This document shows, piece after piece, positions 39,485 to 47,179 of a stretch of 64,000 nt of DNA. Numbering within the stretch: the first letter of the stretch is position 1; every line of letters begins with the position of its first letter. The DNA comes from Streptomyces blattellae (GTDB lineage: Bacteria > Actinomycetota > Actinomycetes > Streptomycetales > Streptomycetaceae). Under the pieces are notes generated by a model that saw only the letters and a program-made list of their open reading frames with translations, did not search any database and had not been told where the DNA came from. The translations under genes and the position numbers were made by a program. The DNA lies in assembly GCF_009709555.1 (NCBI RefSeq), contig NZ_WJBG01000112.1, forward strand, positions 1 through 64,000, given 5' to 3'.

Positions 39485-40780
39485 ATGAAGCTCTCCCGCA
39501 GACTCCCCGCGCTCCTCCTGGCCGGCCTCGTCGTCACGGCCTGCGCCCCCCAGACGTCCGACAACTCCTCCTCCGACAAGGACGAGAAGACCGGCACGCT
39601 GCGGGTCTGGCTCTTCCAGGAGGTCGGCAACCAGCCGAAGGAGAAGGTCGTCGACTCCGTCGTCGCCGACTTCGAGAAGGCCCACAGCGGCACCGAGGTC
39701 GACGTCGAGTACATCCCGGTCGAGACCCGCGCCCAGCGCGTCAAGGCCGCCTTCAACGACCCGAAATCCGCTCCCGACGTCATCGAGTACGGCAACACCG
39801 ACACGGCCGGCTATGTGAAGGACGGCGGACTCCTCGACGTCACGCAGGAGTTCGGCGACTGGAACGAGTCGAAGGACACCGACCCCACGGCGAAGCAGTC
39901 GGTCACGGTGGACGGCAAGGTTTACGGTGCGCCCTTCTACGTCGGCGTCCGCGCCCTGTACTACCGGACGGACATATTCCAGGAACTGGGTCTGGAAGTC
40001 CCCAGGACCATGGCCGAGTTGGCCTCGACCGCGCGGCAGATCCGTGCCGAGCGGCCCGATCTGTACGGACTGGTCGTCGGCGGCGCCTACACGTACGGCG
40101 CGCTGCCGTTCATCTGGGCCAACGGCGGTGAACTCGCCACCGGCAAGGGCGGATCGTATGTCTCCGCCATCGACAGCGCGGCCGCCCAGAAGGGCATCAA
40201 GGAGTACACCTCCCTCTTCGGCGACGACAACTGTCCCGCCGCCAAGTGCGCCGGCATGGGCGGCAACGACACGATCACCGCGTTCGCGTCCGGCAAGGCG
40301 GGCATGGCGATCGGCGGCGACTTCAGCCACACCGCCGTCGAGGCGGGCGCGGTGAAGGGCAAGTACGCGGTGGTGCCGCTGCCGGGTGTCGAGGCCGGAT
40401 CGATCGCGCCGGCCTTCGCGGGCGGCAACAACATCGGTGTGCTGAAGTCCACTTCGCACCGCACGCTCGCCGTCGACCTGATGGAGCAGCTCGCCTCGAA
40501 GCAGACGCAGGCGTCGATGTTCGACGCGATGGGTTTCCTGCCGACGTTCGCGGACGTACGGCAGGAGGTGTCGGCGAAGGAGCCGTATGTGAAGCCGTTC
40601 GCGCAGACGCTTGAAGCGGGTACGAAGTTCGTGCCCGCCTCGCCCGCGTGGGCGCAGATCGATTCCTCGCTGGTGCTGCCGACGATGTTCCAGGAGGTCG
40701 TCAGCGGCAGGAAGGACGTGGCCGCGGCGGCCGGGGACGCGGCGAAGAAGATGGACGACGCGTTCGGCTCCGCCGGGTGA
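39485..40780 (+). CDS. Sugar ABC transporter substrate-binding lipoprotein
   Basis: A 431-residue extracellular solute-binding protein of the CUT1 family. A signal peptide ends in the lipobox LVVTACAP (Cys about residue 20). The binding fold follows with LRVWLFQEVG, a domain containing VYGAPFYVGVRALYYRTD and the C-terminal GGNNIGVLK part. GGAGGATC precedes ATG 39485. It heads an operon with two permeases and an intracellular GH20 hexosaminidase, so N-acetylglucosamine-containing disaccharides such as chitobiose are likely substrates. No ATPase gene is present; MsiK, encoded elsewhere, usually serves such systems. Confidence 0.9.
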   Translation: MKLSRRLPALLLAGLVVTACAPQTSDNSSSDKDEKTGTLRVWLFQEVGNQPKEKVVDSVVADFEKAHSGTEVDVEYIPVETRAQRVKAAFNDPKSAPDVIEYGNTDTAGYVKDGGLLDVTQEFGDWNESKDTDPTAKQSVTVDGKVYGAPFYVGVRALYYRTDIFQELGLEVPRTMAELASTARQIRAERPDLYGLVVGGAYTYGALPFIWANGGELATGKGGSYVSAIDSAAAQKGIKEYTSLFGDDNCPAAKCAGMGGNDTITAFASGKAGMAIGGDFSHTAVEAGAVKGKYAVVPLPGVEAGSIAPAFAGGNNIGVLKSTSHRTLAVDLMEQLASKQTQASMFDAMGFLPTFADVRQEVSAKEPYVKPFAQTLEAGTKFVPASPAWAQIDSSLVLPTMFQEVVSGRKDVAAAAGDAAKKMDDAFGSAG

Positions 40781-41757
40781 CGCCGGTGACACCCAAGAGC
40801 CCGGGGGTCGTGGAGCGCCGGCGGGTACGGGTCGTCGGTGGCTTGCCGCGCCCGCGCCCCTCAGCGGGGTCGGGTGCGCGGCGTCCGGGAAACCGGACTC
40901 CGTGGCTGTACCTCGCGCCCGCCCTTGTCGTGCTCGGCGGGCTGCTCGTCTACCCCATCTATCAGCTCGGGCTGATGTCGTTCTTCCAGTACACGCAGGC
41001 TCAGGTCAGCGGTGGGGAACCGACCACGTTCGAGGGGTTCGGGAACTACGCGGAGCTGTTCTCCGACTCGCAGTTCTGGCAGGTGCTGCTGGCGACCGTG
41101 CTGTTCGCGGCGGCCTGTGTCGTGTCGACACTGGCCGCCGGCTGCGCCCTTGCCGTGCTGCTCACGCGGGTGCGCGCGGTGCCGCGGCTGGTGTTGATGC
41201 TGGCGGCGTTGGGGGCGTGGGCCACACCGGCGGTCACGGGGTCGACGGTGTGGCTGTTCCTGTTCGACCCGGACTTCGGCCCGGTGAACCGGATCTTCGG
41301 GCTCGGGGACTACTCATGGACGTACGGACGCCTCAGCGCGTTCTTCCTCGTCCTGCTCGAAGTGGTCTGGTGCTCCTTCCCGTTCGTGATGGTGACGGTG
41401 TACGCCGGGATTCGCGCCGTGCCGAGCGAGGTCCTGGAGGCCGCGGCTCTGGACGGCGCCTCGCAGTGGCGCATCTGGCGCTCGGTGCTCACGCCGATGC
41501 TCCGCCCGATCCTCATGGTCGTCACCATCCAGTCGGTGATTTGGGACTTCAAGGTCTTCACCCAGATCTACGTCATCACGAACGGCGGCGGCATCGCGGG
41601 CCAGAACCTCGTACTGAACGTGTACGCGTATCAACAGGCCTTCGCCTCCTCGCAGTACAGCCTCGGCTCGGCGATCGGCGTGGTGATGCTGCTGATCCTG
41701 CTGGCCGTCACGCTCGTGTACTTGCGGTTGTTGCGCAGGCAGGGGGAGGAGCTGTGA
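40777..41757 (+). CDS. Sugar ABC transporter permease (first)
   Basis: A 326-residue inner membrane permease of the MalF-like CUT1 group with about six core helices after a basic N-terminal tail. The EAA loop is visible as EVLEAAALDGASQWRIWRSV, which docks the ATPase. The start is GTG 40777, overlapping the binding-protein stop (GTGA). It acts with the next gene to form the translocation pore. Confidence 0.9.
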   Translation: MTPVTPKSPGVVERRRVRVVGGLPRPRPSAGSGARRPGNRTPWLYLAPALVVLGGLLVYPIYQLGLMSFFQYTQAQVSGGEPTTFEGFGNYAELFSDSQFWQVLLATVLFAAACVVSTLAAGCALAVLLTRVRAVPRLVLMLAALGAWATPAVTGSTVWLFLFDPDFGPVNRIFGLGDYSWTYGRLSAFFLVLLEVVWCSFPFVMVTVYAGIRAVPSEVLEAAALDGASQWRIWRSVLTPMLRPILMVVTIQSVIWDFKVFTQIYVITNGGGIAGQNLVLNVYAYQQAFASSQYSLGSAIGVVMLLILLAVTLVYLRLLRRQGEEL

Positions 41758-42599
41758 ATCTTGTACGTGGTCTGGTACGGCGTCCCTGGCGGCTGGCCGC
41801 CGAGGTCTCGGCGCTGCTGATCGCGGCCGTCGTCGCCTTCCCCCTCTACTGGATGGTGCTCAGCGCCTTCAAACCGGCCGGGGAGATCGAGTCGACCGAG
41901 CCGCGGCCGTGGACGCTGGCGCCGTCGCTGGATTCCTTCCGGCGGGTCTTCGGACAGCAGGAATTCGGCCGTTACTTCGTCAACAGCCTTGTGGTGGCTT
42001 GCACGGTCGTGGTGGCCTCGGCGCTCATCGCCTTTCTCGCCGCGACCGCGGTGACACGATTCCGCTTCCGTTTCCGGACTACCCTGCTGATCATGTTTCT
42101 GGTGGCCCAGATGGTGCCCGTGGAGGCGCTGACGATCCCGCTGTTCTTCCTCATGCGGGACTTCGGGCAGCTGAACACGCTGGGCTCGCTGATCCTGCCG
42201 CACATCGCCTTCTCCCTGCCCTTCGCGATCTGGATGCTGCGGGGGTTCGTGAAAGCCGTTCCGGAGGCGCTGGAGGAGGCCGCGTACATCGACGGGGCGA
42301 GCCGGACGCGATTCCTGTGGCAGATCCTTTTCCCGCTGGTCTTCCCGGGGCTGGTGGCCACCAGCGTGTTCTCCTTCATCTCGGCCTGGAACGACTTCCT
42401 GTTCGCCAGGTCCTTCATCATCAGCGACACCTCCCAGTCGACGCTGCCGATGGCCCTGCTCGTCTTCTACAAGCCGGACGAGCCGGACTGGGGCGGTGTG
42501 ATGGCGGCGTCGACCGTGATGACGATTCCGGTGCTGATCTTCTTCGTGCTCGTGCAACGCCGGCTGGTGTCGGGGCTGGGCGGAGCGGTAAAGGACTGA
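41754..42599 (+). CDS. Sugar ABC transporter permease (second)
   Basis: A 281-residue MalG-like permease with six predicted helices and the EAA motif EALEEAAYIDGASRTRFLWQ. The start is GTG 41754, overlapping the previous stop. The stop is followed at once by the GH20 gene (GTG 42601), consistent with one tightly packed operon. Confidence 0.9.
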   Translation: MNLVRGLVRRPWRLAAEVSALLIAAVVAFPLYWMVLSAFKPAGEIESTEPRPWTLAPSLDSFRRVFGQQEFGRYFVNSLVVACTVVVASALIAFLAATAVTRFRFRFRTTLLIMFLVAQMVPVEALTIPLFFLMRDFGQLNTLGSLILPHIAFSLPFAIWMLRGFVKAVPEALEEAAYIDGASRTRFLWQILFPLVFPGLVATSVFSFISAWNDFLFARSFIISDTSQSTLPMALLVFYKPDEPDWGGVMAASTVMTIPVLIFFVLVQRRLVSGLGGAVKD

Positions 42600-42600
42600 C

Positions 42601-44217
42601 GTGACTGAACTGATTCCGGTACCCCACCGCATGGAGCGGGCCGAGGGCTTCTTCGAACTCGGCGACGGCTTCGGGATCGAGGCCGGGCCGGGTACCGAGG
42701 ACACCGCGCTGTGGCTGCGCGCGACGCTCGGCCCGGCGACCGGGCTCGCGCTGCCGCCCAAGAAGGGGAGCGAGTACGACGTCCTCCATCTGTCCGTCCG
42801 GCCCGGCCTCGACGCCGAGGCCTACCGGCTCGTCATCGCCCCCCATGGCGTCCACATCCAGGGCGGCTCGCCCGCCGGTGTCTTCTGGGGCGCCCAGACG
42901 CTGCGCCAGCTTCTCGGCCCCGACGCCTTCCGGCGCGCACCCCTTCCCGGCCGTACGTGGCGGCTGCCTCTGACGGAGATCCGGGACTCCCCCCGATTCC
43001 GCTGGCGCGGCCTCATGCTCGACGTGGCCCGGCACTTCATGCCCAAGGACGGAGTCCTGCGCTACCTGGATCTGATGGCCGCCCACAAACTCAACGTCTT
43101 CCACTTCCATCTGACGGACGACCAGGGCTGGCGTATCGAGATCGACAAGTATCCCCGGCTGACGGAGATCGGCTCCTGGCGGGCCCGCACGAAATTCGGC
43201 CACCGTGCCTCGCCGCTGTGGGAGGAGAAGCCGCACGGGGGCTTCTACACCCAGGACGACATCCGGGAGATCGTCGCCTACGCCGCCGAGCGGCATATCA
43301 CCGTCGTCCCCGAAATCGACGTACCGGGACACTCGCAGGCCGCCATCGCCGCATATCCGGAACTCGGCAACACCGACGTCATCGACACCTCCGCGCTCAT
43401 GGTGTGGGACACCTGGGGGATCAATCCCAACGTACTCGCCCCCACTGACAACACCCTGCGCTTCTACGAGGGGGTCTTCGAGGAAGTCCTGGAGCTGTTC
43501 CCCTCGGAGTTCATTCACGTCGGGGGCGACGAATGCCTGAAGGACCAGTGGAAGCAGTCGCCGACCGCGCAGGCCCGTATCAAGGAACTCGGGCTGGTGG
43601 ACGAGGACGGACTGCAGTCGTGGTTCATCGGGCACTTCGACCGGTGGCTCTCCGCGCGCGGGCGCAGGCTCATCGGCTGGGACGAGATCCTGGAGGGCGG
43701 CCTGGCGCCGGGCGCCGCGGTGTCGTCCTGGCGCGGCTACGCGGGCGGAATCGCCGCCGCTCGGGCCGGTCACGACGTCGTCATGTGCCCCGAACAGCAG
43801 GTGTACTTGGACCACCGCCAGGACGCGGGCGCGGACGAGCCGGTCCCCATCGGCTACGTCCGCACCCTGGAGGACGTCTACCGGTTCGAGCCCGTTCCAC
43901 CCGAGCTGACGCCGGAACAGGCCCGGCACGTCCTCGGGACGCAGGCCAACGTGTGGACCGAGGTGATGGAGGACCAGGCACGCGTGGACTACCAGACGTT
44001 CCCCAGGCTCGCGGCGTTCGCCGAGGTGGCCTGGAGCGTCGGCCTGCCCGCCCCCGCGCAACGGGACTTCGCCGCATTCGAGCGGCGGATGGCTGTCCAC
44101 TACCGGCGACTTGACGCCCTGGGAGTCGCTTACCGGCCGCCCGCCGGGCCGTTGCCGTGGCAGCAGCGGCCCGGAGTGCTGGGCCGTCCCATCGAGGGGG
44201 CGCCTCCGAACCGGTAA
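42601..44217 (+). CDS. GH20 beta-N-acetylhexosaminidase
   Basis: A 538-residue family-20 hexosaminidase, apparently cytoplasmic because no signal peptide is visible. It has an N-terminal GH20b-like domain (about 1-130), then the catalytic barrel starting FRWRGLMLDVARHF. The catalytic Asp-Glu pair lies in FIHVGGDEC (about 308-316), where Asp orients the substrate acetamido group and Glu is the acid. It would cleave imported chitobiose or similar sugars to GlcNAc. It is the last gene of the transporter operon, one base after the permease stop. Confidence 0.93.
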   Translation: MTELIPVPHRMERAEGFFELGDGFGIEAGPGTEDTALWLRATLGPATGLALPPKKGSEYDVLHLSVRPGLDAEAYRLVIAPHGVHIQGGSPAGVFWGAQTLRQLLGPDAFRRAPLPGRTWRLPLTEIRDSPRFRWRGLMLDVARHFMPKDGVLRYLDLMAAHKLNVFHFHLTDDQGWRIEIDKYPRLTEIGSWRARTKFGHRASPLWEEKPHGGFYTQDDIREIVAYAAERHITVVPEIDVPGHSQAAIAAYPELGNTDVIDTSALMVWDTWGINPNVLAPTDNTLRFYEGVFEEVLELFPSEFIHVGGDECLKDQWKQSPTAQARIKELGLVDEDGLQSWFIGHFDRWLSARGRRLIGWDEILEGGLAPGAAVSSWRGYAGGIAAARAGHDVVMCPEQQVYLDHRQDAGADEPVPIGYVRTLEDVYRFEPVPPELTPEQARHVLGTQANVWTEVMEDQARVDYQTFPRLAAFAEVAWSVGLPAPAQRDFAAFERRMAVHYRRLDALGVAYRPPAGPLPWQQRPGVLGRPIEGAPPNR

Positions 44218-44465
44218 TGGAACACGCATGGGAACAGGGCGCGGAAAAAGGCCCCGAGCGTCACCGAAGAGTGGCAATTCGTGCGCACGGTTGATCTCGT
44301 GCGAAAACGGGCCATCTCGCAGGTGAGCGGGGCGAATGCCTCCTAGCGGACCCCCGCGTTCGGGCCCTGCGAAGATGTGCCAGAGTTGCCACGTCCGCCC
44401 TGTCAGCACGTACCGTACGGCAACACAGGTGGGACCAGGTGGGGCAGCGGGAAGGGGCAGCCGGT

Positions 44466-45359
44466 TTGACCACGAGCGCACCGCAGGCGGCGCAGGCCGT
44501 CACGCTGCCCACGACGCTGGAGGAGGCCGTGGCGGCCCTCGCGGCCATGCCCGCCGCCGTTCCCGTGGCCGGCGGCACCGACCTGATGGCCGCCGTCAAC
44601 TCCGGGCAGCTCAGGCCCGCCGCACTGGTCGGTCTCGGCAAGATCAGCGAGATCCGCGGCTGGCAGTACCAGGACGGCCACGCGCTGCTCGGCGCGGGCC
44701 TCACGCACGCGCGCATGGGCCGTCCCGACTTCGCCGCCCTCATCCCGGCGCTCGCCGCGTCGGCGCGCGCTGCGGGCCCGCCGCAGATCCGCAACGCGGG
44801 CACCCTGGGCGGCAACATCGCCACGGCTGCCCCCACCGGGGACGCGCTTCCCGTGCTGGCCGCCCTGGAGGCGACGCTGATCATCGCGGGTCCGGGCGGA
44901 GCCCGCCGGGAGGTCCCGGTATCGCATCTGCTGGCCGGCGTGGAGATGCTGCGCGGCGGCGAACTCATCGGGTACGTGCGCGTGCCGCTGCTGCACGCCC
45001 CGCAGGTCTTCCTCAAGGCCACCGGCCGCACCGGCCCCGGCCGCGCGGTCGCGTCGGTCGCGCTGGTCCTCGACCCCGCCCGGCGCGGAGTGCGGTGCGC
45101 CGTCGGCGCCATAGCGCCGATGCCGCTCAGGCCGCTGGACGCCGAGCAGTGGGTCGCCCGGCTGATCGACTGGGACAACAGCCGCGCGATCGTCCCCGAA
45201 GCGCTGACCGCCTTCGGGGAGTACGTCGCCGCGGCCTGCATCCCCGATCCGGTCCCGGCCGAGGACGGCTCCGTACAGCAGCTTCCGCCCGCCGTACTGC
45301 ATCTGCGGCGCACCGTCGCCGCGCTGGCCCGACGAGCACTGGGGAGGGCACTGTCGTGA
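44466..45359 (+). CDS. Xanthine dehydrogenase family FAD-binding subunit
   Basis: The 297-residue medium subunit of a molybdenum hydroxylase, carrying electrons through FAD. FAD-binding motifs are PVAGGTDLMAAVNSG (about 32-46) and the IRNAGTLGGNIATAAPTGD segment (about 108-126). TTG 44466 gives MTTSAPQAAQAVTLP, which fits relatives; GTG 44439 upstream is in frame. It overlaps the Fe-S subunit gene by four bases. The order FAD, Fe-S, Mo subunit is a standard operon. Confidence 0.9.
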   Translation: MTTSAPQAAQAVTLPTTLEEAVAALAAMPAAVPVAGGTDLMAAVNSGQLRPAALVGLGKISEIRGWQYQDGHALLGAGLTHARMGRPDFAALIPALAASARAAGPPQIRNAGTLGGNIATAAPTGDALPVLAALEATLIIAGPGGARREVPVSHLLAGVEMLRGGELIGYVRVPLLHAPQVFLKATGRTGPGRAVASVALVLDPARRGVRCAVGAIAPMPLRPLDAEQWVARLIDWDNSRAIVPEALTAFGEYVAAACIPDPVPAEDGSVQQLPPAVLHLRRTVAALARRALGRALS

Positions 45360-47179
45360 CCGACGACCAGCACGGAGAGGGCACGCCCCAGGGCGGCGGC
45401 CGCTGGGACCCGCTGCCCCAGGGCGACTACGACGACGGCGCCACGGCCTTCGTGAAGCTCCCCGAAGGGGGCATCGACGCCCTCCTGGCCTCCGCCGACA
45501 GCCCGCTGGCGGCGCCGGGCCACGGCTATGTGCCCCCGCGGATAACGGTCAACCCCACCACGCCCCCCGGAAGCGACCCCGCCGCCACCGGAGGCTGGCC
45601 CGCGCCCACCGACGCGGTGCAGTGGCCCGATCCGAACGCGGTGCCCCAGGACTCCGGGAACGACCGGTTCACGTACAACCCGGGGGTGACCGGGCAGTGG
45701 AACTTCGAGACCGTCGAGGGCTCGGCTGGACCGGCGGCGGAGCACACGGCCGCCACGCCGGGCCACGATGTGACCGGGCAGTGGTCGATCCCCGTCGCCG
45801 GGGGTGACCTGCCGGACGAATCGGGCGAGTTCACCACGTCGTCCCTGGTCGAGCAGTGGGGCGGCACACCGCCGGCCACGCTCCCCGGCGGTGCGCCCGC
45901 TCCCTGGGCGACGGAGGCCACCGGGCAGCCGTGGCCGCAGGAGGCGGACACCGCGCCCGCGGCCGAGTCCGCCCAGGCCGCGGTGAACGCACCCGGCCAG
46001 ACGCACGGCGAGGTGTCCGCGCAGGCGTACACGAGGGCACACCCGGAGACTCCGGCGCAGCAGCACGGGACCGCTCCCGCCCCGCCGCACGCGGACGCTC
46101 CCGCCCAGCAGCACCCGGAGGTCCATCCGCAGCGTCCGGGCACGCCTGTCCAGCCGGGCACGGAGGCTCACGAACAGGCCGCCGCGCAGCACGAACCGGA
46201 CCAGGCCCACGCTCAACAGCCCGCGGACGGAACCGCCGTAGCGGACGCACCGGACGCGCACGGGACCGCCGTAGCGGACTCAGCGGACGCGCACGGGACC
46301 GTCGTAGCGGACTCAGCGGACGCGCACGAGACCGTCGTAGCCGCCGCACAGCCCTCTCAGAGGGCTCAGGAGGCGGCCGAGGTGTCCGAGGGTGCCCAGG
46401 GGGCCGTGGAGGCCGCTGAGGGGGCCGTGGAGCGTTCCGCGGAGCCGGAGCCGGAGCCGGAGCGGGAGGCGGAGCCGGAGCCGGAGTCGCGTGCCGACGC
46501 TGAGGCCGGTGAGGAGTCCGCCGGGCCCGGGGCCCGGGACGAGACGCCCTCGCCGCCCGGCGAGGAACACCCCCTCACCTCGTACGTCCTGCGCGTCAAC
46601 GGCGTCGACCGGCCCGTCACCGACGCCTGGATCGGCGAGTCGCTGCTCTACGTCCTGCGCGAACGGCTCGGCCTCGCCGGTGCCAAGGACGGCTGCTCGC
46701 AGGGCGAGTGCGGGGCGTGCAACGTCCAGGTCGACGGCCGGCTCGTCGCCTCCTGCCTGGTGCCCGGGGTCACCGCGGCCGGCAGCGAGGTCCGTACGGT
46801 CGAGGGCCTCGCCGAGGACGGACAGCCCTCCGACGTGCAGCGGGCGCTCGCCCGGTGCGGCGCGGTGCAGTGCGGCTTCTGCGTGCCCGGCATGGCGATG
46901 ACCGTGCACGACCTGCTGGAGGGCAACCCGGCGCCGACCGAACTGGAGACCCGCCAGGCGCTGTGCGGCAACCTGTGCCGCTGCTCCGGCTACCGGGGCG
47001 TCCTGGACGCCGTCAAGGAGGTCGTCGCCGAACGCGAGGCGCACCGCGCGGCCGACGCTGAGACGCACGCGGACGAAGCACGTATCCCGCACCAGGCGGG
47101 CCCGGGAGCCGGCGGCGTCAACCCGTCGGCGTTCGAGCCGCACGACCAGGCGTACGGACAGGACGGAGGCCCGGCGTGA
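45356..47179 (+). CDS. [2Fe-2S] subunit of a molybdenum hydroxylase with long disordered N terminus
   Basis: A 607-residue protein whose last 200 residues are a normal small subunit. The plant-type ferredoxin cluster is in CSQGECGACNVQVDGRLVASC, and the second cluster has CGAVQCGFCVPGM and CGNLCRCSGY. The first 400 residues are low complexity, rich in Pro, Ala, Glu and Gln, and include DAHGTAVADSA-type repeats (46230-46340) and a GluPro run. Typical family members have only 160-200 residues. The extension has no transmembrane helix. The start is GTG 45356, overlapping the FAD subunit stop. Confidence 0.88.
   Translation: MTDDQHGEGTPQGGGRWDPLPQGDYDDGATAFVKLPEGGIDALLASADSPLAAPGHGYVPPRITVNPTTPPGSDPAATGGWPAPTDAVQWPDPNAVPQDSGNDRFTYNPGVTGQWNFETVEGSAGPAAEHTAATPGHDVTGQWSIPVAGGDLPDESGEFTTSSLVEQWGGTPPATLPGGAPAPWATEATGQPWPQEADTAPAAESAQAAVNAPGQTHGEVSAQAYTRAHPETPAQQHGTAPAPPHADAPAQQHPEVHPQRPGTPVQPGTEAHEQAAAQHEPDQAHAQQPADGTAVADAPDAHGTAVADSADAHGTVVADSADAHETVVAAAQPSQRAQEAAEVSEGAQGAVEAAEGAVERSAEPEPEPEREAEPEPESRADAEAGEESAGPGARDETPSPPGEEHPLTSYVLRVNGVDRPVTDAWIGESLLYVLRERLGLAGAKDGCSQGECGACNVQVDGRLVASCLVPGVTAAGSEVRTVEGLAEDGQPSDVQRALARCGAVQCGFCVPGMAMTVHDLLEGNPAPTELETRQALCGNLCRCSGYRGVLDAVKEVVAEREAHRAADAETHADEARIPHQAGPGAGGVNPSAFEPHDQAYGQDGGPA
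46230..46340 (+). repeat. 33-bp in-frame tandem repeats in the Fe-S subunit gene
   Basis: About three copies of an 11-codon unit (ADSADAHGTVV-like) lie head to tail with few differences. The repeat length is a multiple of three, so copy number can vary without a frameshift. Confidence 0.75.

Noticed and set aside
44261..46261. Long leftward frame opposite the FAD and Fe-S subunit genes
   Set aside because: Shadow of the coding strand; low-complexity Arg/Gly translation with no family similarity.
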